A stretch of DNA of 64,000 bases from Bartonella kosoyi (GTDB lineage Bacteria; Pseudomonadota; Alphaproteobacteria; Rhizobiales; Rhizobiaceae): the NCBI RefSeq assembly GCF_003606325.2, contig NZ_CP031843.2:744001-808000 (forward strand), given 5' to 3'. Numbering within the stretch: position 1 is the first letter of the stretch; each line of letters opens with the position of its first letter. The translations under genes and the position numbers were made by a program. Shown piece by piece: positions 1-9,303 of the stretch. A model generated the notes under the pieces. It did not search any database. It was given only the letters and a program-made list of their open reading frames with translations, and was not told the origin of the DNA.

Positions 1-62
1 CAAAATACTGTATGGGATAGTAATAGCTTATATGCGAACAGATTTTTGGGAACAATGACATA

Positions 63-106
63 CCCTTATGGAACAGTGGGCTGCCCCTTATGGAACAGTG
101 GGCTGC
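63..106. repeat. 22-bp tandem repeat, two copies
   Basis: Two adjacent identical 22-bp units (63-84 and 85-106) beginning CCCTTATGGAACAGTG. They lie upstream of the promoter of the first antirepressor gene. No function can be read from them. Confidence 0.7.
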
Positions 107-234
107 ATTTATAACAGGAGCGACTTGACAGGCTTATAACAATGTGTCTATTGTCGAATCAGGTGCCTGAAAAACACCTTGAATCGATAGCGGATAGATT
201 GCCGAAACAATCTTTTCTCCGCACATTAAAGGCT

Positions 235-264
235 TTGACTCATTGTATGCTACACGCATATAAT
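235..264 (+). promoter_or_regulatory. Promoter of the first structured leader, with palindrome
   Basis: A -35 box TTGACT (235-240) and a perfect -10 TATAAT (259-264) are separated by 18 bp. A short palindrome ATGC-N5-GCAT (247-259) lies in the spacer, overlapping the -10 box by one base, and has counterparts before the two other leader copies. The expected transcription start, about 7 nt past the -10, falls on the first base of the conserved leader at 271. Confidence 0.65.
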
Positions 265-270
265 GACTTT

Positions 271-370
271 GTCGGGTGTGGTTATGCTATACAATACCTT
301 TTATAGGGAAAGCGTGACGACGGACTATCGACCGTGTTTTTCAGCACCCGGCATCCTTTGTTGGATGTCA
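271..370 (+). ncRNA. Structured leader RNA, copy A (upstream of antirepressor gene)
   Basis: This conserved leader of about 100 nt also occurs at 16998-17098 (+) and 24302-24401 (-). Visible helices: outer P1 CGGGTG (273-278) with CACCCG (345-350); P2 GTTATGC (281-287) with GCGTGAC (312-318); P3 CCT (297-299) with AGG (305-307); P4 ACGG (320-323) with CCGT (332-335); P5 CATCC (352-356) with GGATG (363-367). P2, P3 and P5 differ in sequence among the three copies but stay paired, which supports a real RNA fold. It ends about 30 nt before the start codon, so it is a 5' UTR element. The class is not recognised. Confidence 0.7.
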
Positions 371-401
371 ATGAAAAATCTCTAATCGATAGGAGTTCGT
401 T

Positions 402-932
402 ATGAACACACTTATAGAAATTAAAGAACAAATCATTGATCAGGAAACTGTTCAGACAGTAAACGCGCGCGAATTGCATACGTTTTTGGCAATAGGAAAA
501 CGTTTTGCGACTTGGATTACGAACCGCATTAATCAGTATGCATTTGAAGAAGGAAAGGACTATATTTTAACGCTTCCCAAAATTGGGAAACGTAAAAATG
601 TTATCAGCAAAGAATATCACCTTACCTTAGATATGGCCAAAGAGCTCTCAATGGTTGAACGCAATGAGAAAGGTAGACTGGCTCGTCGTTACTTTATTGA
701 GTGTGAGAAAAAGTTAAAAAGCCAATCTGTTGATTATGACCATGATACGCGCTTTGATTTGCCAAGCCATTGGGAGGGTATGAGTGCTGGTGAAAAAGCT
801 TTGTATCTTTTAGGTCCTATTCATGTTCGTCTTATTGATGCTTTTAGAGTGGATGAAGAGAACAGAAAATATAAAGCCCTCATTAAAGAAGTAAAGCAGG
901 TTTTAGCAAGATCTGTCGTAAAAGCAGCTTAG
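402..932 (+). CDS. AntA/AntB-family phage antirepressor
   Basis: 176 residues. The AntA/AntB domain spans about residues 14-110, with the family pattern VQTVNARELHTFL, a W-rich stretch (ATWITNRINQYAF) and the signature LTLDMAKELSMVERN followed by an ARRYFIECEKK helix. Members of this family inactivate prophage repressors. The C-terminal part (from about residue 115) is unlike the KilAC domain of the second copy at 10713-11474 and is not recognised. AGGAG lies 6 nt before the ATG. A structured leader and strong promoter lie directly upstream. It sits left of host genes, so it may belong to a second prophage or remnant. Confidence 0.85.
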   Translation: MNTLIEIKEQIIDQETVQTVNARELHTFLAIGKRFATWITNRINQYAFEEGKDYILTLPKIGKRKNVISKEYHLTLDMAKELSMVERNEKGRLARRYFIECEKKLKSQSVDYDHDTRFDLPSHWEGMSAGEKALYLLGPIHVRLIDAFRVDEENRKYKALIKEVKQVLARSVVKAA

Positions 933-1181
933 TTTGTAGAATTGATTCTATTTCCTCGTCTTTTATGGCGGGGAGGGGAATTGGGGAGTCGAAGCAAAAC
1001 ATGGTATGGTGATTTAGTTCCAAAATATGCTTCAAAAAAGCAGCAATGATTCGTATTTTAGTACTATCTCAATACCATCTGATAGCGTTATGATAGGGTT
1101 TTAAAAGGTGGTTTAGAAGGTGGTTTAATTTTTTCTAATTTCTAATAAATTACTGAAAAATAAGGGGAAATCCACATACCG

Positions 1182-1267
1182 TGGTGCGGACGGCGGGACT
1201 TGAACCCGCAAGGTCTTCGACCGGCAGATTTTAAGTCTGCTATGTTTACCGTTTTCATCACGTCCGC
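1182..1267 (-). tRNA. tRNA-Leu (anticodon TAA)
   Basis: On the minus strand the sequence folds as a class II tRNA of 86 nt including an encoded CCA. The acceptor arm pairs GCGGACG with CGTCCGC, the anticodon arm is GCAGACTTAAAATCTGC with a TAA anticodon, and there is a long variable arm and a TTCAAGT T-loop. Discriminator A precedes CCA. It could serve as an attachment site for neighbouring phage DNA, but no duplicated 3' end was found in the window. Confidence 0.95.
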
Positions 1268-1416
1268 GACGAGAGTTCTCTCATAAGCTATATCTTTTAT
1301 TGAATCAAGAATTAATGACAAAAGAAAAAATTTTCACTTTTTTTTCGTGAAATTTTGACTGACAATATTTTTTTTTATCGCTAGAAGAAGCCTGTATAAT
1401 ATAAATAAAGCATGAA

Positions 1417-2694
1417 ATGATCAGTGTTATGAGTAAATTTATTCAAGATGTCACAAAAGCTATGGTGGGATTACATCACGTGTTTGCTGAAACCCCCCTT
1501 CAAAGAAATGATTTTCTAAGCCAAAAATATGATGCAGAAATTTATTTGAAGCGTGAAGATTTAACACCGGTGCGGTCTTATAAGATTCGTGGTGCTTTCA
1601 ATTTTGTTTCAGAAATGTTGAGCAGTATATCGTCAGATTCTGCATTTGTGTGTGCTTCAGCAGGGAATCACGCACAAGGGGTTTCTTTTGTTTGTCGTTA
1701 TTTTAAACGTAAAGGCGTGATTTTTATGCCTATGACAACGCCACAACAGAAAATTGAGAAGACACGTATTTTTGGTGAAGAGTTTATTGATATTCGTTTG
1801 GTTGGTGAAACATTTGATCAATGTTATGAAGCTGCGCAATCTTTTGTCGTCGAGAACGGTGGTGTGATGGCTCCTCCGTTTGATGATATTCGCATTATTA
1901 CGGGGCAAGCAACTGTGCTCTGTGAAGCTGCTTTGCAATGGAAAAAACTCAATGGAGAAAGTGAACCAGATTTAATGATTGTGCCGGTAGGGGGAGGTGG
2001 TTTGGCAAGTGGGATAAGCAAGTTCTTACGGGAATATGGTTGGAATACAAAGCTTCGTTTTGTTGAGCCCCAAAGAGCTGCAAGCTTGCTTGCTTGTTTG
2101 GAGAGTGGAAAAAGGGTCAAACTAGAAAATATTGATACTTTTGTAGATGGGGCTGCGGTGGCTGAAATTGGTGCACTAAACTATACAATTTTAAAGCATT
2201 TTTCTCCTGATTCTGTCATTACGGTTCCTGAAAATCGCGTTTGTTCTACGATGGTTGAAATGCTTAATGTAGAAGGTGTGGTTCTTGAACCAGCTGGTGC
2301 TTTATCGATTGATGCGCTTAACAGTATTCCATCTCAAGAGTTGAGCGGTAAAAAAATTATTCTCGTTATTTCAGGAGGTAATTTTGATTTTGAGCGTTTG
2401 CCAGAGATTAAAGAGCGTTCTTTACGTTTCCAAGGCTTGAGAAAATATTTTATTTTTAGTTTTCCGCAGCATCCTGGTGCATTGCGTCATTTTCTTTCCA
2501 CATTATCACCGGATGATGATATTGTGCGCTTTGAATATTTTAAAAAATCAGCGAGAAATTTTGGTTCTGTATTGGTTGCGATTGAAACAAAAAAATACGA
2601 CAATTTTCGTCTCTTAGAAGAAAAATTTCAAGCGTTAGGTTGGCGCTATCGTGATATTACGGATGATCAAACATTATTTGATTTTGTTATTTGA
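1417..2694 (+). CDS. ilvA: Threonine ammonia-lyase (threonine dehydratase)
   Basis: 425 residues. A PLP-dependent fold-type II enzyme converting threonine to 2-oxobutanoate, the first step of isoleucine synthesis, in the cytoplasm. The PLP lysine is K56 in SYKIRGAF. The SAGNHAQG motif lies at 81-88 and the glycine-rich phosphate-binding loop VGGGGLASG at about 191-199. From about residue 335 there is one ACT-like regulatory domain (FIFSFPQHPGALRHFLSTL), as in the short biosynthetic IlvA enzymes with feedback control by isoleucine. An ATG at residue 5 is an alternative start, and neither start has a strong ribosome site. This is a host core gene, not part of the phage. Confidence 0.93.
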   Translation: MISVMSKFIQDVTKAMVGLHHVFAETPLQRNDFLSQKYDAEIYLKREDLTPVRSYKIRGAFNFVSEMLSSISSDSAFVCASAGNHAQGVSFVCRYFKRKGVIFMPMTTPQQKIEKTRIFGEEFIDIRLVGETFDQCYEAAQSFVVENGGVMAPPFDDIRIITGQATVLCEAALQWKKLNGESEPDLMIVPVGGGGLASGISKFLREYGWNTKLRFVEPQRAASLLACLESGKRVKLENIDTFVDGAAVAEIGALNYTILKHFSPDSVITVPENRVCSTMVEMLNVEGVVLEPAGALSIDALNSIPSQELSGKKIILVISGGNFDFERLPEIKERSLRFQGLRKYFIFSFPQHPGALRHFLSTLSPDDDIVRFEYFKKSARNFGSVLVAIETKKYDNFRLLEEKFQALGWRYRDITDDQTLFDFVI

Positions 2695-2729
2695 AAAATT
2701 GAAATTTTACTAAAACAAGAAGTGTAAAA

Positions 2730-3260
2730 ATGAAATCTATTTTTTATTTTGTACTGAGTCTGTTTTTCTTCTTGATTGTTCATCAACAGAGTTTAGCATC
2801 TCAGCCAACAGCACTCCAAAAAACTGAACTTTCAGGAATAGTTGTTGATGTTAATGCTGCTATAAAAAGTGGCGATTTTTCGCTTATATCTCATTATATG
2901 CCGGAGCGACTTTATAAAGAGATGGCACGTCGATTAAATACAACTGAGGATGCTTTACGGGGTAATTTTCTTCAACAGCTGCAGAAGCAATTTGAAAACT
3001 TGCCTTCTGGTGCTTATTGTTTAGATAAAGAAAATATTGAGTATTTTCAAACAGATAACGGTAATTTATATGCTCTAATTCCAACGGTCCTTGAGATGAA
3101 GGATCGCATTATTCAATATAAAACTTTGGCGATTTTTGATAAAACCCAATGGTATTTAATTTATGGCGGTCAAAAAACTTTACAAAATCCAGTTTTTCTC
3201 GAGATTTATCCTGATTTTATTAAGGTACATTTACCGATGGAGACAATCATCAAGAAATAA
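2730..3260 (+). CDS. Small exported protein of unknown function
   Basis: 176 residues. The N-terminus is a clear Sec signal peptide: a lysine, a long hydrophobic core rich in F and L, and a likely cleavage after SLASQ near residue 24. The mature part is soluble and mixed alpha/beta, with a YKTLAIFDKTQWYLIYGGQ strand-like stretch resembling secreted proteins of an NTF2-like or DUF4440-like shape, but I cannot assign a family. It starts 36 bp after ilvA, so the two may be co-transcribed. The predicted location is the periplasm. Confidence 0.75.
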   Translation: MKSIFYFVLSLFFFLIVHQQSLASQPTALQKTELSGIVVDVNAAIKSGDFSLISHYMPERLYKEMARRLNTTEDALRGNFLQQLQKQFENLPSGAYCLDKENIEYFQTDNGNLYALIPTVLEMKDRIIQYKTLAIFDKTQWYLIYGGQKTLQNPVFLEIYPDFIKVHLPMETIIKK

Positions 3261-3541
3261 ATGATTTAAATATTTTTTGTCGCGATAAATGTATTTCGTA
3301 AAGTCCTTGCTTTTTTATCATAATCCAAGGATAATAAAGATGAAGGTATTTAAGTTAGTGTATTAGCTTTTGGGAAAATTATATGCCTTTGCCTTGATTC
3401 CAAGGTGCTCATGGGTTGCGCAGGTCGCTTTTTAAGTGTTGCTTCGTTTAAAATATCAAGGATTTCTCTTGCGCGGATTCTTGAGTGGAGAGTTCAGCTG
3501 GTGATTGAGTGAAAGTTGTTCAGCTGAGGGAAGTTTTTATT

Positions 3542-4924
3542 TTGCCTATAAAAAAAGAAGATGTTTTTACAAAGTTAGGTTTGCCTGCTCTTTTGATTAA
3601 GAATTTACGCATTTCTGGGATGAGTAAACCTAAACCTATACAAGAACAAGCTATTCCAATGATGTTGAAAGGACACGATATTTTAGGGATTGCACAGACA
3701 GGTTCTGGAAAAACCTTGGCATTTGGTTTGCCTATTTTAAGTCAAATTTTAACTTTGGGTGACAAACGCTGTCCTAAAACTGCACGTGCTTTGATTTTAG
3801 CGCCAACCCGTGAACTTGCTGTTCAGATTGACGAAGCAATTCGCACTGTGGCGAAGGGAGCGCATCTTTCGACGTGTCTTATTTTTGGGGGAGTATCACG
3901 TTTAAAACAAATTAAACGTATGGAAGCAGGTGTGGATGTTTTGATAGCCACTCCAGGGCGTTTGAGAGATCTTGTTCGTGAAAAATGTGTTGATCTTTCT
4001 CAATCTCGTTTTTTGATTTTGGATGAAGCAGATCGTATGTTGGATATGGGGTTTATTCATGACGTTAAGCAAATTGCAAAGCTTTTGCATCAAGAGCGTC
4101 AGACAGCCCTTTTTTCTGCGACAATGCCGAAAGAAATTGCTGCGCTTGCAAAGTGTTTACTCAATGATCCAGTTAAGATTGAAGTTGCTCCTCAAGGTAC
4201 TACAGCTTTAGAGATTACCCAGAAATTATATTGTGTTCCTACCAGTGAAAAAAAGAATGTTTTAAGTAAACTTTTGACAAATCCAGCTTTTAATTCGGTT
4301 ATTGTTTTTACTCGAACGAAACATGGGGCTGATGCTGTCACACGTCATTTAGCAAAGAACGGCTATTTAGTTGCAACAATTCATGGGAATAAATCACAAG
4401 GTGCTCGCCAATCTGCTTTAAAAGCTTTTCGGGAAAGATCGGTCCAGATCCTTGTTGCAACAGATATTGCGGCACGCGGTATTGATATACCAAGAATAAG
4501 CCACGTTATTAATTATGATTTACCAGATGAAGCTGAAAGTTATGTGCATCGTATTGGTCGGACAGGACGCAATGGTGAATCGGGTGAAGCACTTACGCTT
4601 TTTGATGAAAAAATTGAAAGGACACGGTTGCGTGCCATAGAGCGCTTGATTCGTATGAAATTGGTGTCTGACTCTGTTCCAGAACAATTTGCAGCATTTC
4701 CAGAAAAGCTCAATGGGCTCCAAAGTGGAGAAAAAGAAAACAATAAAGAACGCCGTTTAAAAAAATCTAAACGTCAGAGACGGTTTTTAGGTCGAAAAGA
4801 TGATGCTGCACAGTTACAGCGGAAGAATTCTTCCTCTCCAAATGAGAGGCATAAAAAGGCAAAAGCAGCGGCAAAGCGTGCAAAGGCTTTTCGTTTTCGC
4901 AAGTCAGTCAAGAAAGCGGCTTAA
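3542..4924 (+). CDS. DEAD-box ATP-dependent RNA helicase (RhlE-like)
   Basis: About 460 residues. All superfamily 2 helicase motifs are present in order: Q-motif (IQEQAIPMML), Walker A AQTGSGKT, PTRELA, TPGR, DEAD, SAT, then HRIGRTGR in the C-terminal RecA lobe. The tail from about residue 395 is lysine/arginine-rich and disordered, as in RhlE-type helicases acting on ribosome assembly or mRNA decay. Start choice: TTG at 3542 has GAGGGAAG 8 nt upstream. An in-frame GTG at 3509 would add 11 residues but has no good ribosome site. The phage begins beyond the spacer on its right. Confidence 0.9.
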   Translation: MPIKKEDVFTKLGLPALLIKNLRISGMSKPKPIQEQAIPMMLKGHDILGIAQTGSGKTLAFGLPILSQILTLGDKRCPKTARALILAPTRELAVQIDEAIRTVAKGAHLSTCLIFGGVSRLKQIKRMEAGVDVLIATPGRLRDLVREKCVDLSQSRFLILDEADRMLDMGFIHDVKQIAKLLHQERQTALFSATMPKEIAALAKCLLNDPVKIEVAPQGTTALEITQKLYCVPTSEKKNVLSKLLTNPAFNSVIVFTRTKHGADAVTRHLAKNGYLVATIHGNKSQGARQSALKAFRERSVQILVATDIAARGIDIPRISHVINYDLPDEAESYVHRIGRTGRNGESGEALTLFDEKIERTRLRAIERLIRMKLVSDSVPEQFAAFPEKLNGLQSGEKENNKERRLKKSKRQRRFLGRKDDAAQLQRKNSSSPNERHKKAKAAAKRAKAFRFRKSVKKAA

Positions 4925-6394
4925 ATAAAATCTTGAAAAGAGATTATGTCTTGAGAGTTTTTTACTTTTATCGATTTTTTTTCAATTAAAAAGAGACATA
5001 CAACATTCTTGCTAAAACAAGAGAGGTCTTCAAAGGTTTTCATTTTTTAGAAATGGGAACCTTTGGATGTTTGGACTGATTTAAAAATCTTTTGAAAAAA
5101 AGTTTTATTGTAGAGATGATTATTCATTTGCTTTATTCCCATTTTTAAAAATAGGGATAAAGATCAATTTTATTGATATAAAAGATGCATTTTATCGTTC
5201 ATGATAACTTTTAATTTAACAATTTTATTATCTCATAATAACTGATTGTTTTATATATTAAATAATCTACTTCTATTGTAAAATTCTCTCATTTTGAATC
5301 TGTTTATATTGATCTCTTAAAACTATTTGTTTGCATGTTACAAACGAGATTGCTGTATGGATAAAACATTTAAGAAATCAATAAAATGATTCTTATAACC
5401 TATTGCAAAAAAGGAATATTTTTAATATTGAGTGTTAGAAAATAGCATGAAGGTATGGCTTTTATTGTAGGTCAAAGATGTTGCTCATCAATGGATTTTA
5501 TTTTAACCATTTATGGAAGCCATGGTAAAAAGGCTTGGGGGATTTAAGGGATGTCTCTTTAAATATGGTGTAGATGCACAATACAATGGAGACAATGAAG
5601 AAAACACCTATGATTTGTTGAAGGTTTTCACAGGATTCTCATCAACTTAGATTGCTATATTGTTTGTGCTGTAAAACACTCTCGTTTAGGGACGTTATAT
5701 AAAGCCCATAACACTTTTACGCGCTTAGTGTTTTTATGACAGTATAAGAAATATTCACGGCAAGGCTGTTTTTAGAATTTATGAAGTGATTAAGTAGGAG
5801 AAACCCATGAGAGTAAGAAACTGGACTTTATTACAGACTTTTCGGTTGGGAGTTTCTGCTTTCAAGGTAGGGAGGAAGTATGAGGTGTAGGGAGATAATA
5901 TAGATGATTTTGATTATGTTTTCCCGTTTTTCAAAATGATTGTTTCAAGAGTAGATTTTTGAGTTTAATTGTTTTATTGAGTAAAAATCATTTTTGGATT
6001 GGAAAACAAAGTTTATGCGAAATCTTTTTCATTACTGGTGGTGTTTAATAATTTTCTCTCGTGAAAGAAGTAATTATTTCAAATTAACTAATAAGAAAAA
6101 AACTTGTGCAATCTCTTTCCCTTTAAAATGAATCAATCATTTTCGCGTTCATTGCAAAAAATACATCCCGTAGGACATTGCATTTCTACTTTATTGCAAA
6201 AATCCTCTTTCCTCACTTTTATTAACAAATCTCTCATGTTTAAAAAGTGTTAGCAAAAACGATAAACTATACGGGATAAAAAAAGAAGTGGCTCCCCGGG
6301 CCGTTCTAATCGATTTTAATAAAATTAACATATTAACAAAATATAAGGGAATATTGTAGGTATTGTTTTTTTTAAGTTTTTTTTGCTTCTATCC
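4925..6394. other. Gene-poor spacer of about 1.5 kb, probably decayed DNA
   Basis: No convincing gene. The stretch is strongly AT-rich. Two short frames can be read on the plus strand: 5513-5650, about 45 codons (includes FKYGVDAQYNG, faintly like an autotransporter beta-barrel), and a 27-codon frame from 5806 with a good AGGAG site. Both are too short to call. A GC-richer patch (about 6290-6307) near the integrase 3' end is a place to look for the left attachment site, but I found no matching partner. Confidence 0.5.
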
Positions 6395-7432
6395 CTAACT
6401 TTTTTGGAGCTTTTTTATAGCTTCAAGAGCTAATCTTTTACGATCTGCGCTCTTTGTATAAAGAGATGCCATTTTATCTTCTGTCCAGCCAAAAATTGCT
6501 TTCAATTGTGAAACTGTTGCACCAGAGTTAGCTGCGCGTGTGGCTGCTAATTTTCTCAATCCATGGGCTGATTTTTTAATACCTGCTGTATTACATGCTT
6601 CACGAAACAGGTTGCCAAAACTTTCTTTTACGAGCTTATTTCCATTTTTCCCGCAAATGAATGTTTCATTTCCAATAGGACCAATTTTAAGGGTTTCTGT
6701 TAATTCAGGCAAAATGGGTAGAAAAACATCTGTTTTAAATTGGCTCTTTTCTGTTTTCAGATGAATGATATTATCATTAACATCTTTCCAACCAATGCGA
6801 ACGGCATCACCACGGCGTAAGCCCGTATACAAAAGAACATCAATCCAAACCCGTTCATGGGTACCATGTGACCAGCGTTGGTAATATTTCTCAACATCAT
6901 CTTCTGTCCAAACAGCGAATCCGTCTTTATTGCTAAGAGCTGGTCTTTTTACTCCTATTGTTGGATTATTTTCCAAAAGTCCTTGGTCAATTGCCCAATT
7001 AAAAAGCCCATTAAGAGCTTTCAAAAAATTTTGAGCAGCTGATGGTGTTTCTTTACGCCGTTCAACACCGGCTATAATATGTTTTTTTTCAATTGCTTTG
7101 TATGGAATATTTCCTATGCTATCGCATACCTTCATAAGAATGAGTTCTTTTTGTCTTTTCGTAGCTTTAGCAAGGCTATGCCAATTGACGCTATTAAAAT
7201 ATTGTTTAAGCAGCCATGCAAATGACCCTTCAATCAGTTTTCCGGTTTTAGGTTTTGGAGGGATTATGCCTTGTAATTCGGCAAGTGCGCTTTTGTAGTT
7301 ATCAACAAACTCTTGCGTTCCATAGGTTCCGCGTATTCGAATACGTTTTCCATGACCAATACGTACATACCATATGATTTTGTTATGGCGTGTGACTTCT
7401 TTTAGAAGATAGGGGGGGCGTGGTTTTGGCAT
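6395..7432 (-). CDS. Phage tyrosine recombinase (integrase)
   Basis: About 345 residues. Site-specific recombinase that inserts and excises the prophage. The N-terminal arm-binding region and SAM-like core-binding domain (about 65-165) precede the catalytic domain, with arginine I in LLYTGLRRGDAVRI (about 206), the H-x-x-R box HGLRKLAATRA (about 290-293) and the nucleophilic tyrosine in MASLYTKSADRKR (about 325). ATG at 7432 is preferred over a TTG two codons upstream. It lies at the left end of the leftward early operon, the usual place for int, which marks this side as the prophage edge. Confidence 0.92.
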   Translation of the reverse strand: MPKPRPPYLLKEVTRHNKIIWYVRIGHGKRIRIRGTYGTQEFVDNYKSALAELQGIIPPKPKTGKLIEGSFAWLLKQYFNSVNWHSLAKATKRQKELILMKVCDSIGNIPYKAIEKKHIIAGVERRKETPSAAQNFLKALNGLFNWAIDQGLLENNPTIGVKRPALSNKDGFAVWTEDDVEKYYQRWSHGTHERVWIDVLLYTGLRRGDAVRIGWKDVNDNIIHLKTEKSQFKTDVFLPILPELTETLKIGPIGNETFICGKNGNKLVKESFGNLFREACNTAGIKKSAHGLRKLAATRAANSGATVSQLKAIFGWTEDKMASLYTKSADRKRLALEAIKKLQKS

Positions 7433-7440
7433 GATCAATT

Positions 7441-7659
7441 TTACATCTTAGAGAGTGCGATTTCGTAATATTCATTCTTTGACAAATCTAAAAGTGTGTC
7501 TGGGTGGCTAACGGAATTTAGTCTTGGAATATCTGCTTTAAGATAGATAAGCAGTTCACCGGTAGGTTTGATTTCTATGAGTTCGCAGCCTTGCTTTTTT
7601 GCTTCTTTTAAAGCGCGTGCAATGTCTGCTTGCGTTATGATAGCTTTACGAGGCGCCAT
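7441..7659 (-). CDS. Small protein next to integrase (possible excisionase or regulator)
   Basis: 72 residues from the ATG at 7659, which has AAGGAG 7 nt upstream; the longer frame to 7707 lacks a ribosome site. The sequence ITQADIARALKEAKKQG may be a helical DNA-binding segment, followed by a strand pair (LIEIKPTGELLIYL). Its place directly before integrase, with only 8 bp between stop and start, fits an excisionase or integrase-control role, but this is inferred from position only. Confidence 0.6.
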   Translation of the reverse strand: MAPRKAIITQADIARALKEAKKQGCELIEIKPTGELLIYLKADIPRLNSVSHPDTLLDLSKNEYYEIALSKM

Positions 7660-7780
7660 ATCTCTTCTCCTTACATTGAGACGCAATTCACTCGTGTGGT
7701 GAGTCACGAATTGATTAAAAATTGTTAGGAAAGGGTGGGGGTGCTAGGAGGCGTTGGTGAGGATAAGCACCCCCATAGTT

Positions 7781-8404
7781 TCAAGCGGCTTTTATTGAGA
7801 TTCTTTGTATCTCTTGTTCTATTTCTGCTAAAAAAGCTTCGACGGCTTGATTAATCTGTTCAATTTGTTTGTCATCACGGTAGATGCGTTTGATTTTCAT
7901 ACGCAAGTGAGATGAATCCCCCACAAAACGCGGGTCATAACTGATAAAATCACACCATTTTCGCTCTGTACAAGCCATTTGGAATTGCATTTGCGCATGA
8001 TATTCTGGTTTAATTTCATCATCTATACAAAAGCGTAAATGGTTGATTGATTGTGGACATTTGATTTCGATTAAACCGTTTTCACCAATAAGCCCATCAG
8101 GGCTAGCCCCCGCCATTTTGATTGTGGGGTGTTGGATAAAACCACATTGAGTGATTTCTGTATCATAAATGAATGCATATTCTTTTAGAGCATCTTCTTC
8201 ATGTTCAATGCCCCATTGCATAGCCGGCGTTGGATAAGATTGGCTTATTTCACCCGTTAAACGCTCTGTCATAAGTTTGATTTTGTAATCTTCATATTTG
8301 CTTGTAGGAGTTCCCTTTGCTGTTTTACTAATGACGTTATAAACGTTTGAAGCGGTGACTTTGCCTAACCGTGCTTGAAACCATTGTGCTGTTCTTTGTT
8401 CCAT
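7781..8404 (-). CDS. YqaJ-family viral recombinase (lambda-exonuclease-like)
   Basis: 207 residues from the ATG at 8404; a longer frame to 8470 would overlap the recombinase gene. PD-(D/E)XK exonuclease of the YqaJ type: it resects double-stranded DNA ends for single-strand annealing. Visible family features are QRTAQWFQARLGKVTAS at the N-terminus, TPAMQWGIEHEEDALKEY, the catalytic AGASPDGLIGENGLIEIKCPQ (D..ExK) at about 97-117, and a late QMQFQMACTERKWCDFISYDPR. It starts one base after the stop of the upstream RecT gene, so the pair is translationally coupled. Confidence 0.9.
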   Translation of the reverse strand: MEQRTAQWFQARLGKVTASNVYNVISKTAKGTPTSKYEDYKIKLMTERLTGEISQSYPTPAMQWGIEHEEDALKEYAFIYDTEITQCGFIQHPTIKMAGASPDGLIGENGLIEIKCPQSINHLRFCIDDEIKPEYHAQMQFQMACTERKWCDFISYDPRFVGDSSHLRMKIKRIYRDDKQIEQINQAVEAFLAEIEQEIQRISIKAA

Positions 8405-8405
8405 C

Positions 8406-9227
8406 TCACACCGCCGTTTGTTGTTGAGTGGGTGCATATTCGATATCTTGGATATGAATATATTCGGCATCTTGTATAGGCGCGTCTATTTGCTCTTGTT
8501 GCGGGTGAGATTGTAGAGCTCTTTCTTTTTGAATATTTTGCTTTTTTTCCAATAGCTCTAAAATCTCTTGTGCTTTTTCACAAGACAGATCTGTTAGGTT
8601 TTCGATATTTGCGTAAGAGAGAAGAATATTTTCATTGGTTTGTGTTTCTTTAATTAACAGTTTGATTTGTTCGAGCATGGCATGAGAAACAAATTGTACT
8701 TGTGTATTCCGGCTTGCTTCATTAATACGCGCTGCTTCATCTTCTTCATAAATGCCAGAAAAGCCAAAAGCGTAGCGAGCGCATTGTATAGTTGCTTTAT
8801 GACGTAACATACGAGCGGGGTATTTTTGCCAAGTGTCACTTTTTTGTTTGCATTCATTTAAATATTCGGTGACTTCGATAGGGTCTTGAATACCTTTGAG
8901 ACGAATAGCGCATTTAATGGCAATGATATTACCGTTTTTATCGAGTTGATCTTGAAAGGTCATACCATCAAATTGAGGATTAGATTTAATGATCTTAATC
9001 CAGCCATCAATAGAGACAACAGGGATAATGCCGCCACCTCTTTTAGGGAGCGCATAGATTTCTTTTGTTAATGGGTTAAGCCCATAAGTATTTGCCACCG
9101 ATATAAAAGCAGCGAATTCTTCATCAGAGAAGTTATGATTGATACAAGTTTTGATAATTGTTTTACGGAATTGATCATGAGAAAATCCATATTTGCTAGC
9201 CATTGTTGTTAAAGGAGAATTTGTCAT
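8406..9227 (-). CDS. RecT/Bet-family single-strand annealing recombinase
   Basis: 273 residues. The core reads SDEEFAAFISVANTYGLNPL, followed by a region containing PKRGGGIIPVVSIDGWIKI, characteristic of phage recombination protein Bet/RecT. It binds ssDNA made by the downstream YqaJ exonuclease and anneals it during phage recombination and replication. The last 60 residues are Gln/Glu-rich and low in complexity. AAGGAAAC precedes the ATG. It belongs to the leftward early operon driven from about 12 kb. Confidence 0.9.
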   Translation of the reverse strand: MTNSPLTTMASKYGFSHDQFRKTIIKTCINHNFSDEEFAAFISVANTYGLNPLTKEIYALPKRGGGIIPVVSIDGWIKIIKSNPQFDGMTFQDQLDKNGNIIAIKCAIRLKGIQDPIEVTEYLNECKQKSDTWQKYPARMLRHKATIQCARYAFGFSGIYEEDEAARINEASRNTQVQFVSHAMLEQIKLLIKETQTNENILLSYANIENLTDLSCEKAQEILELLEKKQNIQKERALQSHPQQEQIDAPIQDAEYIHIQDIEYAPTQQQTAV

Positions 9228-9303
9228 TATTGTTTCCTTGATTTGCGCGCAATTCCCCCGTGGCGTGAATCACGCTTGTGTTAAAAGTTGTTTGGTTTGG
9301 TTG

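Noticed and set aside
1182-1267. tRNA-Leu as attachment site of the main prophage
   Set aside because: No duplicate of the tRNA 3' end was found near the integrase or elsewhere in the window, and host genes lie between.
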